Source of the DNA: Sedimenticola sp.
Lineage (GTDB): Bacteria > Pseudomonadota > Gammaproteobacteria > Chromatiales > Chromatiaceae
NCBI GenBank assembly: GCA_026984055.1
Contig: JALSSX010000224.1
Coordinates: forward strand, 1 to 42,651
Length of the DNA: 42,651 bases
Reading direction: 5' to 3'
Below the pieces are notes generated by a model. That model was not told the origin of the DNA and searched no databases. It worked only from the letters and a program-made list of their open reading frames with translations. Position numbers and translations under genes: made by a program. The first letter of the stretch is position 1. Each line of letters begins with the position of its first letter. Shown in pieces: positions 19,572-26,558 of the stretch.

Positions 19572-20789
19572 ATGGACAAAATCAAGGTGGACAACCCGGT
19601 CGTCGAACTCGACGGCGACGAGATGACGCGCATCATCTGGCACTTCATCAAGGAGAAACTGATTCTCCCGTATGTGGATCTGGACATTCGCTATTTCGAT
19701 CTGAGCATTCAGAAACGCGATGAAAGCGACGACCAGATAACCCTCGACGCGGCCAACGCGATCAAGGAGGTCGGCGTCGGTATCAAGTGCGCGACCATCA
19801 CGCCGGACGAGGCGCGGGTCGAAGAATTCGGCCTGAAGAAGATGTGGCGCAGCCCGAATGGCACTATCCGCAATATCCTGGGCGGCACGGTGTTCCGCGA
19901 GCCAATCATCTGCAAGAATATTCCACGTTATGTCGGTGGTTGGACGAATCCCATAGTGATCGGTCGTCACGCCTTCGGCGACCAGTATCGCGCGACCGAT
20001 TTCACGGTGCCCGGCGCGGGCCGTCTGATGATGAAGTTCGAGCCGGCCGATGGTGGCGAGGCGATAGAACACGAGGTCTTCGAGTTCCCCGAGGCCGGCG
20101 TCGCGATGGGCATGTACAACCTCGATGAATCCATCCGTGGCTTTGCGCGCTCGTGCATGCATTTTGCCCTGGCGCGTAAGTGGCCGCTGTACCTGTCTAC
20201 CAAGAATACTATTCTCAAGGTCTACGATGGTCGCTTCAAGGATCTGTTCCAAGAGGTCTACGAGGCCGAATTCAAGACCGACTATGAAGTCGCCGGTATC
20301 TGGTATGAACACCGCCTGATCGACGACATGGTCGCCTTTGCGATCAAGACCAGCGGTAAGTTCGTCTGGGCATGTAAGAACTACGATGGTGATGTGCAGT
20401 CCGACGTGGTCGCGCAGGGCTTTGGCTCGCTCGGATTGATGACCTCTGTGCTGCTGACGCCGGATGGCAAGGTTGCCGAGGCCGAGGCCGCGCATGGCAC
20501 CGTCACGCGCCATTACCGTCAGCATCAGCAGGGTAAGAAGACCTCAACCAACCCGATTGCATCGATCTTTGCCTGGACGCGTGGCCTGCTGCATCGTGCC
20601 AAGTTGGACGGCAACGATGCGCTGAAGGCTTTTGTGGAAACCTTGGAAAAGGTCTGCGTGGATACCGTCGAAGCCGGCTATATGACCAAGGATCTGGCCC
20701 TGTTGGTCGGCGATGACACGCCGTTCATGACCACAGAGGAATTCCTCGCCAAGCTCGATGAAGGCTTGCAAGCCCGGATGGCTGGCTGA
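19572..20789 (+). CDS. icd: NADP-dependent isocitrate dehydrogenase, eukaryote-like (subfamily II)
   Basis: This enzyme converts isocitrate to 2-oxoglutarate and CO2 with NADP+ in the TCA cycle. The 405-residue protein is of the homodimeric type found in eukaryotes and some bacteria, not the E. coli AceK-regulated type. Signs are [14 protein letters not shown] at the start, [54 protein letters not shown], and [22 protein letters not shown] near the NADP site. ATG 19572 is 97 bp from ubiG, divergently. The next gene follows 9 bp downstream on the same strand. Confidence 0.96.
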   Translation: MDKIKVDNPVVELDGDEMTRIIWHFIKEKLILPYVDLDIRYFDLSIQKRDESDDQITLDAANAIKEVGVGIKCATITPDEARVEEFGLKKMWRSPNGTIRNILGGTVFREPIICKNIPRYVGGWTNPIVIGRHAFGDQYRATDFTVPGAGRLMMKFEPADGGEAIEHEVFEFPEAGVAMGMYNLDESIRGFARSCMHFALARKWPLYLSTKNTILKVYDGRFKDLFQEVYEAEFKTDYEVAGIWYEHRLIDDMVAFAIKTSGKFVWACKNYDGDVQSDVVAQGFGSLGLMTSVLLTPDGKVAEAEAAHGTVTRHYRQHQQGKKTSTNPIASIFAWTRGLLHRAKLDGNDALKAFVETLEKVCVDTVEAGYMTKDLALLVGDDTPFMTTEEFLAKLDEGLQARMAG

Positions 20790-20798
20790 GTCTTCGAC

Positions 20799-21593
20799 GT
20801 GCTGAATCCGCTCGGCGCACTGTTGCGCGATGCCGGCCGGCAACTGCTGTTGCCGCGCCTGAATCGCGTGTCGCGTGACTACAAGGCCGATGGTAGCCTC
20901 GTCACCGGGGCTGATCTCGCCCTGCAGGATCATCTGTTGCGTGAGCTGAATCATCGTTGGCCTGACATCTCGCTATTGTCCGAGGAGATGTCGGAGGCCG
21001 AACGCAGGCGAGCATTGGACAATGCCGCGCATGGTGTCTGGGTGTTGGATCCACTCGATGGCACGACCAACTTCGCCAGCGGCATCCCGTATTTCTGTAT
21101 CTCGGTGGCGCTGATACGCCACAGAGAACTGGAGCTGGGTGTCGTCTATGATCCGAATCGTGACGAACTCTTTACCGCCGAGCGGGGGCGGGGCGCCGAG
21201 CTGAACGGTGAGTCGTTGTGCTTGATACCCTCCGATCTGGCATTGCGTCAGGTGGCGGCGATCGTCGATCTCAAACGCCTGCCGAGCGCGATGGCGACAC
21301 ATTTGGCCACTGCTCCACCTTATTGTTCGCAACGCAGTTTCGGTTCGGTTGCGCTGGACTGGTGCTGGCTGGCGGCTGGGCGCGGGCAGTTGTATCTGCA
21401 TGGCGGCATGAACCTCTGGGACTATGCGGCAGGTCTGCTGATCTTCCAGGAATCCGGCGGTCACGCCAGTACCCTGGATGGCGAAGCGGTATTTCTTCCG
21501 CGACTTGAGAAGCGCTCCGCCGTGGCCGCCGTGGACCGACACCTGTTTGATGCTTGGCGGCGGGGATTGGCCGAATACCATCAAGGCGCCTGA
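20799..21593 (+). CDS. Inositol monophosphatase family protein
   Basis: This 264-residue Mg-dependent phosphatase of the SuhB/IMPase/CysQ superfamily shows the expected metal ligands: KADGSLVTGADLA, Glu62-Glu63 (LLSEEMSE), WVLDPLDGTTNFASG (Asp84, Asp87) and NLWDYAAGLLIFQESGG. Possible substrates are inositol phosphates, 3'-phosphoadenosine 5'-phosphate or fructose 1,6-bisphosphate; the sequence does not decide. The start is GTG 20799, 9 bp after icd, so the two are probably co-transcribed. Confidence 0.9.
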   Translation: MLNPLGALLRDAGRQLLLPRLNRVSRDYKADGSLVTGADLALQDHLLRELNHRWPDISLLSEEMSEAERRRALDNAAHGVWVLDPLDGTTNFASGIPYFCISVALIRHRELELGVVYDPNRDELFTAERGRGAELNGESLCLIPSDLALRQVAAIVDLKRLPSAMATHLATAPPYCSQRSFGSVALDWCWLAAGRGQLYLHGGMNLWDYAAGLLIFQESGGHASTLDGEAVFLPRLEKRSAVAAVDRHLFDAWRRGLAEYHQGA

Positions 21594-21613
21594 TCATGCT
21601 CGACACAGGCAGT

Positions 21614-21643
21614 TTTCAGCGACTTACGTGATCATGCTAGAAT
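21614..21643 (+). promoter_or_regulatory. Promoter of the thioredoxin gene
   Basis: TTTCAG (21614-21619) and TAGAAT (21638-21643) are separated by 18 bp, with an extended -10 TGC directly before TAGAAT. The same TGCTAGAAT word occurs before cysS. The start codon is about 33 bp downstream. Confidence 0.5.
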
Positions 21644-21675
21644 ATTAGACTTTTAAAATATACGGGAGAGAGTCC

Positions 21676-22035
21676 GTGGCAGTGGTTGAGTTGAATAAAA
21701 ATACCTTTGAAGATGCGGTGAAGGACAACAGTTTTGTCATCGTCGATTTCTGGGCGCCCTGGTGCGGCCCATGCCGCAGCTTCGCGCCGACCTACGAAAA
21801 GGTTTCGGAAGAGTTCCCGGACATCGTGTTCGCCAAGGTCAATACAGAGGATGAACAAGAGATTGCGGCGCATTTCAGTATCCGCTCCATCCCCACATTG
21901 ATGGTTTTTCGCGACAATATCATCATTTACAGCGAAGCCGGCGCGCTGCCGGAGGCCGCGTTCCGTGAGCTGGTCTCCAAGGCTGGTGAGCTGGACATGG
22001 ATGAGGTGCGCAAGCAGGTCGAAGAACAACAATGA
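21676..22035 (+). CDS. Thioredoxin-family protein
   Basis: This 119-residue cytoplasmic thioredoxin has VIVDFWAPWCGPCRSFAPTYE with the redox pair Cys30-Gly-Pro-Cys33, the central Asp, and the cis-Pro region FSIRSIPTLMVF. It reduces disulfides of client enzymes using thioredoxin reductase. The GTG start at 21676 follows GGGAGAGA. Compared with TrxA it has a slightly longer C-terminal helix (DMDEVRKQVEEQQ). It is a single-gene unit, with a family C repeat downstream. Confidence 0.93.
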   Translation: MAVVELNKNTFEDAVKDNSFVIVDFWAPWCGPCRSFAPTYEKVSEEFPDIVFAKVNTEDEQEIAAHFSIRSIPTLMVFRDNIIIYSEAGALPEAAFRELVSKAGELDMDEVRKQVEEQQ

Positions 22036-22127
22036 TCACCGTGGGGTCGTCGTCGGCCAATGTTTGGCTGGCGATGCCCTCTTGTTGTAGGCTGTGCTGT
22101 TCCCGTATATTCAAGCAGTACGGATAT

Positions 22128-22328
22128 ATGCGTGAAAGCACGTAATCCGTTGCCTGTGATTCGTTCGTGGGAATATCGTGAATACCTCCCTGTAGGCTTG
22201 ATTTTGGCATAACCCATGGGGAGGCTGGAAATGCAGAGGGCATTTCCAGCGTCTTTCCTTGGACATCCCGCAGCCGAACCCCAGGTAACCTTTATGACGA
22301 TGGAGTGCGCTCCTATCATGAAAGTTAG
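22128..22328 (+). repeat. Family C repeat, copy C3
   Basis: It runs from TATGCGTGAAAGCACG to ATCATGAAAGTTAG. It carries TCGTGAATACCTCCCTGTAG, CATAACCCATGGGGAGGC, a hairpin GGAAATGCAGAGGGCATTTCC-like word (22227-22248) and GGACATCCCGCAGCCGAAC. It occupies the gap between the thioredoxin and AT-hook genes. Confidence 0.78.
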
Positions 22329-22459
22329 TCGCTCCCAACTTGGCATCGGCTATTTAGCTCCTGTTTTTATTCGATTTCAGTAATTTTTGTAACGATTTAT
22401 CTTGCGACAAGGGAGCGATAGCCGAACCGAATTATCTTTAATCAGTAAGTATTGCCCAA
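22329..22459. other. AT-rich leader upstream of the AT-hook gene
   Basis: This AT-rich 130-bp stretch probably contains the promoter of the gene at 22506. No well-spaced -35/-10 pair stands out. TCGCTCCC and GGGAGCGA, and ATCGGCTAT and ATAGCCG, occur as inverted words, but their order would not allow a simple nested hairpin. Confidence 0.35.
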
Positions 22460-22491
22460 GGACGTGGGCTGGCGGTGGAATCGCCACGTCC
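22460..22491 (+). promoter_or_regulatory. Hairpin just upstream of a ribosome binding site
   Basis: GGACGTGG (22460-22467) pairs with CCACGTCC (22484-22491); an alternative inner stem GGCG/CGCC lies in the loop. The ribosome site GGGGAAGGTGG begins at the next base and ATG is at 22506. The hairpin may tune translation or be an RNA-binding site; no U-run follows, so it is not a typical terminator. Confidence 0.5.
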
Positions 22492-22505
22492 GGGGAAGGT
22501 GGATT

Positions 22506-22997
22506 ATGAAAAAACAGAACGACGTTGGAGACGTGGAAAACAGCGCACAAACGTCATCGTACGACCCTTTGTTGGAGGAGCGGAGTGATACTCCGCGTCG
22601 GGGGCGTCCGATTTCGATCGAGGTGCTGAAGAGGAAACTCGCGGAGGCCGAGCAACGCGCTGTGATCGAGCGAGACAAGCGAAGGACGCAGGTGGCGCAA
22701 GCGCGTGACAAAGCCGCGCGTGCTGTCGCCGAGAAAATGGTGATGCGTGGCGAGTTGGCCGAGATCCGGCGAGAGCTGGCGGCGATTACCCGGCAATGGG
22801 CGGCAGAGAAAAAGGAAGCCGCGCGCGCTGCCAAGAAGGAAGCTGCCTGGGAGATTGCGCTAGAACGGTTTCGTCGCCGCTGGGACAAGGAATACCAGGA
22901 AAAAGAAGCGCGCGCGCACAAGCGGGGACCTGGTCGGCCAAGGAAACGTGGGCGTCCGAAAGGTTCGCGGAACAAGCCGAAGACATCTTCGGACTGA
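22506..22997 (+). CDS. AT-hook coiled-coil protein, putative DNA-binding
   Basis: This 163-residue highly charged protein has three parts. The N-terminus carries a GRP core in PRRGRPISIEVLKRKLAEAE (about 31-50). The middle, about residues 38-135, is a continuous Ala/Glu/Arg/Lys helix that looks like a coiled coil. The C-terminus is KRGPGRPRKRGRPKGSRNK (139-157), containing two AT-hook GRP cores of the kind that bind the minor groove of AT-rich DNA. It has no signal peptide. It could be a nucleoid-associated or silencing protein, comparable in style to AlgP/H1-like proteins, but I cannot assign a family. ATG 22506 follows GGAAGGTGG. The open frame begins earlier at 22452, but that part overlaps the hairpin. 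Confidence 0.78.
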   Translation: MKKQNDVGDVENSAQTSSYDPLLEERSDTPRRGRPISIEVLKRKLAEAEQRAVIERDKRRTQVAQARDKAARAVAEKMVMRGELAEIRRELAAITRQWAAEKKEAARAAKKEAAWEIALERFRRRWDKEYQEKEARAHKRGPGRPRKRGRPKGSRNKPKTSSD

Positions 22998-23127
22998 ATC
23001 TTCCGTTCCATTCCCGATGCGGGTGGCCGGTTCTGTCCCGTGCCAAGGCAATAGCCAGATCGGAGCGGCATGAATCCCTGGGTTGCCGGTCCGGTGGACT
23101 CCGAACAACCCTGTATCGAGGAGTGGA

Positions 23128-23622
23128 ATGCGACAAGGCTATCCCTGGCTAGACCCGGACATCCTGTCCGGTCGGCCCAACGTGGGCGCGATGCTGGACC
23201 TCTGCGAGGAGAACTACGCCTGCCTGCTGCGCCTGATTCCCGGACTCCGGCGGTTGCGGGTCGGTGAGCAGGCCTGGATTGAGAAGAACGCGCTACTCTA
23301 TGTGTTGGTTCAGGAGCAGACTCCCTATACCACCACGATACGCCTGACCTATCTATTTGCATCCAGCGATTCGGCACGTTCTTCTCCAATGGGAGCTGAC
23401 CCCGATGCCCGTATCCGCCTCTATCACGATGCGCGTCAGATCGAGGTGCTGGGCCTGGAACAGAATGCCTTGCCGATTCGCGCGGGCTATCAAGCCCCTT
23501 CATTACTGATCAAGTGGCGACTCAACCTGTTTCTTTCCAAATGGCTGGGTTACTGTTGGCGGCAAGGCTATTGTTTCGACACGGCCTGTTTTGGCGAACT
23601 CGACGAGAATTGCATGGGTTGA
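23128..23622 (+). CDS. DUF1249 (YqiB-like) protein
   Basis: This 164-residue cytoplasmic protein of unknown function belongs to the DUF1249/YqiB family. The conserved words are PNVGAMLDLCEENYACLLRLIP near the N-terminus, TTIRLTYLF, RIRLYHDARQIEVL (the family hallmark RLYHDA..EV), and LNLFLSKWLGYCWRQGY at the C-terminus. Residues about 85-100 look like a short insertion compared with E. coli YqiB. ATG 23128 follows GGAGTGG; the frame is open upstream from 23083 without family similarity. It often sits near cpdA and nudF in other gammaproteobacteria; here it is alone, which suggests local rearrangement. Confidence 0.88.
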   Translation: MRQGYPWLDPDILSGRPNVGAMLDLCEENYACLLRLIPGLRRLRVGEQAWIEKNALLYVLVQEQTPYTTTIRLTYLFASSDSARSSPMGADPDARIRLYHDARQIEVLGLEQNALPIRAGYQAPSLLIKWRLNLFLSKWLGYCWRQGYCFDTACFGELDENCMG

Positions 23623-23671
23623 CAGCGGCGAGCCAGGAACCCAATGGCGCGCATGCGATAATCCGACGTTC

Positions 23672-23884
23672 GATTAGCGTGAAGGTATGTGGTCGGTTGC
23701 CTGTGATCCGTCGGCGGAATGCCGTGAATACGTTCCTGTGGGCTTGGCCTCGGCATAACCTACGGGGAAGCGGGTCATGCTGGAAACGTCGGGAGCATTG
23801 CCAGTGTCCTGCGTCCGATATTCCTCGGTCGAACCACAGGCAACCCTTGGCAGGGGTGTTTCAGCCCCCATCGTGGAAGTTAGG
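23672..23884 (+). repeat. Family C repeat, copy C4
   Basis: It runs from GATTAGCGTGAAGGTATG to ATCGTGGAAGTTAGG. This copy shows the long-range pairing best: GGTTGCCTGTG (about 23694) is the exact complement of CACAGGCAACC (about 23834). Together with smaller inner pairings this suggests a long folded structure when transcribed. Confidence 0.78.
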
Positions 23885-23907
23885 GGATCTCGAAAAATCG
23901 AGATTCC
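23884..23907. repeat. Short perfect hairpin after repeat C4
   Basis: ATCTCGA-AAAA-TCGAGAT, with flanking GGG/CCC, is a compact stem-loop directly after repeat C4. It has no U-run, so it is not a clear terminator. It may close the transcript of the DUF1249 gene or belong to the repeat. Confidence 0.4.
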
Positions 23908-24053
23908 CGTTAGCCGTAACTGGCTTCCGGTCACCCCTTATCAAGTAATGTAATCAGAATGGAACAGCACATAGAAAATTTGCATTTTACAGTGTAAGTA
24001 TTTGCTTATATATTGAATGTCGGAAAGCGAGAGCAGTTTCACCAAGGGCTTTC
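23908..24053. other. AT-rich spacer upstream of MITE B3 and the sulfur globule genes
   Basis: This AT-rich stretch contains TTGCAT, TTGCTTATATATTGAAT and similar promoter-like words (about 23985-24020). It probably carries the original promoter of the sulfur globule genes, now separated from them by the 167-bp repeat B3. No gene is seen. Confidence 0.4.
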
Positions 24054-24220
24054 TAACAGGATGTTGAAAAAGTCCTTCCATGGACTTTTTCAACGACGGA
24101 ACCGGAAAATGCGATTTCCCGGTTCCTTCATTTTCAATGACTTGTAGTCATCGAAAATGGCGGGACATCCCTGTATCGCACACAGGCTGTTGAGAAATGC
24201 CATTTTTCAATAGCCTGCTA
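24054..24220 (+). repeat. Family B MITE, full-length copy (B3)
   Basis: This is the best full copy. It runs from TAACAGGATGTTGAAAAAG to TTTTTCAATAGCCTGCTA. It folds as successive hairpins: GTTGAAAAAGTCC (24063-24075) with GGACTTTTTCAAC (24082-24094), GGAACCGG with CCGGTTCC, and CATTTTCAATGACT with AGTCATCGAAAATG. It ends 43 bp before the first sulfur globule gene. Confidence 0.85.
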
Positions 24221-24263
24221 AAGCGTGTTTCATAACGAAGACCGATATTGAGGAGAATCAACA

Positions 24264-24647
24264 ATGAAGACGATCGTAAAAGCTGCGGTTACTGCCGTTA
24301 TCCTGGGTGCGTCGGTTTCCGCCAATGCATGGTGGGGACCGTGGAATGATGGCGGTTATGGCAACGGCTACAACAATGGTTGGGGGCGTGGCTGGGGTGA
24401 TGGCAGCGGTGATGTCGACGGCTCGTTCAACATGAGTTTCAGTGGACACGGTCGCGGCAACGCCTATGGTTCGGGTTATGGCTACAATGGCTGGAATGGA
24501 TATAACGGCTATGGCTACTATCCATATGCTCCTTATGGCTACGGCTACGGCTATCCGCCAGTACCACCAGTTGCCCCGGTGGCGCCCGTTGCTCCGCCGG
24601 CGCCTGCTGCCGCACCTGCCGCACCTGCCGCACCTGCCGCACAGTAA
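24264..24647 (+). CDS. Sulfur globule protein (SgpA/SgpB-like)
   Basis: This 127-residue exported structural protein resembles the envelope proteins of intracellular sulfur globules in Chromatiaceae. The signal peptide [22 protein letters not shown] is cleaved after ANA, so the mature protein starts WWGPW. The mature part is Gly/Asn/Trp/Tyr-rich ([34 protein letters not shown]), then a Tyr/Pro stretch and a Pro/Ala tail encoded by tandem 9-bp GCCGCACCT units (about 24606-24642). These proteins coat sulfur stored in the periplasm or its invaginations. GAGGAGA precedes ATG 24264. MITE B3 lies immediately upstream. The second sgp-like gene follows after 68 bp. Confidence 0.82.
   Translation: MKTIVKAAVTAVILGASVSANAWWGPWNDGGYGNGYNNGWGRGWGDGSGDVDGSFNMSFSGHGRGNAYGSGYGYNGWNGYNGYGYYPYAPYGYGYGYPPVPPVAPVAPVAPPAPAAAPAAPAAPAAQ
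24606..24642 (+). repeat. Tandem 9-bp repeat in the sulfur globule gene tail
   Basis: GCCGCACCT is repeated three times in a row, with degenerate flanking units, coding for the Ala-Ala-Pro tail. In-frame 9-bp units could change tail length between strains by slippage without breaking the frame. Confidence 0.65.
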
Positions 24648-24715
24648 GGCCAAGGCTTGACAGATAGGATATGGCGCACAGGGACGTGCCTGAACGAATT
24701 CAAGAGGGTGTGATC

Positions 24716-25465
24716 ATGAAGAAACTTGCAATTGTCGTAGCCTTGGCCGCGTTGGGGAGTGTAAATACCGCCAACGCGTGGTGGGGTAATGATGGCTGGG
24801 GTAACAACGGCTGGGGTAACGGTTGGGGTGATGGTGCCTTGGATGGCTCCATGAGCTTCAGCTTCAGTGGTCGCGCCCATGGCAATGCCTATGGCTCTGG
24901 TTATAATGGCTGGGATGGGTATGGCTACGATGCGCCTTACTGGGGTTATGCGCCATATCCCTATGTGATGGCTCCCGTGGTGGCTCCGGCTGTTGCCACG
25001 CCACAATTGACGGAAGAGCAGAAAGATACGCTTCAGGAGCAGGCTAAGGCTTACCAGGAGGCGCAAGCGAAGGCCTACCAGGCAGCCGTCGAAGCGCAGC
25101 GCAAGATGGCAGAGCAGATGACATTGGCGGCGCCTGTCGTCCGCGCGCCGGTAGCGCCGCAATTCACGCCACCTGTGATGCCACAGCCCCCGGCAATGCC
25201 AAGGTTCACGCCACCTCCGATGCTGGACTTCGCGCGGATGGCGCCGCCGACTCCTCCGGAGATGCCGGATTTTTCAGCGGAGATGGCCAAGGCCCAGGCA
25301 GAACGTGATGCCATGTTGAAGGACATGCAGGCGCGCCAAGCCAAGGCAATGGCGGAGATGGAAGCACGCCGCGCAGAAATGGAGAAGAAAATGGAAGCCG
25401 CGCGCAAGGCGGCGTTCGAGCAACGGACCGTCTCTGCCGACGCAAACGGAAATTGCAGCAGTTGA
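24716..25465 (+). CDS. Sulfur globule-type protein with long coiled-coil extension
   Basis: This 249-residue exported protein has a signal peptide (MKKLAIVVALAALGSVNTANA), then an SGP-like start ([40 protein letters not shown], residues 21-67) and a Tyr/Pro stretch to about 95. It differs from typical SgpA/B proteins in what follows: a helix of about 98-137 (LTEEQKDTLQEQAKAYQEAQ), a Pro/Met-rich linker (about 140-183) and a second charged Ala/Met/Glu helix (186-236, AEMEARRAEMEKKMEAARK). It may tether the globule envelope or make a layer between globule and membrane. Coiled-coil globule proteins are known in purple sulfur bacteria, but this one-chain combination is unusual to me. ATG 24716 follows AGAGGGTG; the terminator at 25481 ends the operon. 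Confidence 0.78.
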   Translation: MKKLAIVVALAALGSVNTANAWWGNDGWGNNGWGNGWGDGALDGSMSFSFSGRAHGNAYGSGYNGWDGYGYDAPYWGYAPYPYVMAPVVAPAVATPQLTEEQKDTLQEQAKAYQEAQAKAYQAAVEAQRKMAEQMTLAAPVVRAPVAPQFTPPVMPQPPAMPRFTPPPMLDFARMAPPTPPEMPDFSAEMAKAQAERDAMLKDMQARQAKAMAEMEARRAEMEKKMEAARKAAFEQRTVSADANGNCSS

Positions 25466-25480
25466 ATCTGTAGTCCCACG

Positions 25481-25515
25481 AAAAAGCGCGTGGCTGTTCG
25501 GTTACGCGCTTTTTT
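25481..25515. terminator. Bidirectional Rho-independent terminator
   Basis: AAAAAGCGCGT (25481-25491) pairs with ACGCGCTTTTTT (25504-25515) around a 12-nt loop. The A-run and T-run allow termination of the sulfur globule genes on the plus strand and of the cupin gene on the minus strand. Confidence 0.88.
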
Positions 25516-25539
25516 GTCTGCGGTTTCCGATGGCAGGGT

Positions 25540-26058
25540 TCACCGTCGTCGCGCGATCTCCTTGCCGCGTGGGGCGGTTTTCCACCAGTTTTCGTGCGGA
25601 CTCTCCTGAGTGGAGGTTTCGTGATCCACATAGCGTCTGTTGCCCCGCGCATCGGGTTTCAGAAAGCCCCAAGGCTTGACCTTCGCGCCATGCGCAAACA
25701 GTGTCCAGGCTTCGGGTGTGTCGGCCGGCAGAACGATGCGGTGAAAATCCTCGCCACGAATCAGGTTGAGTTGCCCCGGTTTCAGATGGTGGGTGACGAT
25801 CCTGTCGTCGTCCAGGCGCAGTTCCTGATATCCGCCCGACAGGATGATTCCCAGCGCGCGCTTCCACGGGTGATCGTGCAGGCCACGATCTGGGTCGCTG
25901 GCGAGAAAGCGATGGATGTAGACACCGCCGCCACCCGGCAGGCGGAACAGGTGATAGCGTTCCAGATAGGGTTGACCATCGTTGCCATCGATGATGCGGC
26001 AGCGTAGCCGGCCGCTCAGGCGGCGGAGCAGGCGGGCGATCAGGGATTTTTTCTGCAT
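25540..26058 (-). CDS. Cupin-fold protein, unknown function
   Basis: This 172-residue protein has a single cupin core: YIHRFLASDPDRGLHDHPWKRALGIILSGGYQEL (about 47-80, with His61 and His63 of cupin motif 1 and Glu79), LKPGQLNLIRGEDFHRIVL (about 92-110, with His106 of motif 2) and WTLFAHGAKVKPWGF. The metal-binding residues look complete. The N-terminus is basic (MQKKSLIARLLRRLSGRLR). No substrate can be given. It converges on the sulfur globule operon at the terminator, and repeats A3/B4/C5 lie upstream, so its promoter may be partly repeat-derived. Confidence 0.78.
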   Translation of the reverse strand: MQKKSLIARLLRRLSGRLRCRIIDGNDGQPYLERYHLFRLPGGGGVYIHRFLASDPDRGLHDHPWKRALGIILSGGYQELRLDDDRIVTHHLKPGQLNLIRGEDFHRIVLPADTPEAWTLFAHGAKVKPWGFLKPDARGNRRYVDHETSTQESPHENWWKTAPRGKEIARRR

Positions 26059-26070
26059 GGGCGTGGATTC

Positions 26071-26252
26071 TAGCCCAGATTTCTCACCCGTTCACTACTG
26101 CGACCGCCCAATGCGGCGCGCTGACTGGCGTTCACTCGGTCGGGCTGCTCAACATAGTGTCGACTACGCCTGCGCGGCCCTCGGTCGCGAACGCCAGCCA
26201 TCACACCACCTTGAGCGGCCTCGCTACGCGACCCGGTGAGAAATCCGGGCTA
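26071..26252 (+). repeat. Family A MITE, longest copy (A3)
   Basis: It starts TAGCCCAGATTTCTCACC and ends GGTGAGAAATCCGGGCTA (one mismatch in the left end), 182 bp. It contains ACTGGCGTTCACTCGGTCGG and ATAGTGTCGACTACGCC. The final TA (26251-26252) is also the first TA of the family B copy next to it. Confidence 0.88.
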
Positions 26253-26387
26253 GCAGGTCGTTGAAAAATGGCATTTTTCAACGACCTGTGTGCGCTTCAG
26301 GGATGTACCGCCATTTTCGATGACTACAAGTCATTGAAAATGAAGGAACCGGGAAATCGCATTTTCCGGTTCCGTTGTTGAAAAAGG
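26251..26387 (-). repeat. Family B MITE, inverted copy truncated at one end (B4)
   Basis: Read on the minus strand it matches B3 from the first hairpin's right arm through the CGGTTCC, CATTTTCAATGACT and CATTTTTCAACGACCTGCTA parts. The end that would carry the ATGTTGAAAAAGTCC arm is missing, where family C sequence begins. Confidence 0.78.
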
Positions 26388-26498
26388 CCATGAATACGTC
26401 CGCGTCGGCATTTCCAGCGCCCTGTGTCGGATATCGCGCAGCCGAGCCACGGGCGACTTTCACGGTGGCGGAGGTATTGTCCGCCTCACGAGACTTAG
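26388..26498 (+). repeat. Family C repeat, right half only (C5)
   Basis: CATGAATACGTCCGCG, GGCATTTCCAGCGCCCTGTG, CGGATATCGCGCAGCCGAGC and GACTTTCACGGTGGCGGAGG match the other family C copies. The left arm is absent, apparently lost at the junction with B4. Confidence 0.65.
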
Positions 26499-26558
26499 GC
26501 ATGCGTCTCTCCATTTCTACTGAGTATTGGCGGATACTTCAGTTATCATACGGGCCGG

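Noticed and set aside
22998-23127. Open frame extension before the DUF1249 gene
   Set aside because: Family similarity starts after ATG 23128, which has its own GGAG ribosome site.
16923-23884. Family C repeats as a CRISPR array or CRISPR remnants
   Set aside because: Units are about 200 bp, scattered over 7 kb with genes in between, and no short repeats, spacers or cas genes are present.
24264-24647. Gly/Tyr-rich protein as an RNA-binding or antifreeze-type protein
   Set aside because: It has a clear signal peptide and the AWWG mature start and tail typical of sulfur globule proteins, with a paralogue next to it.
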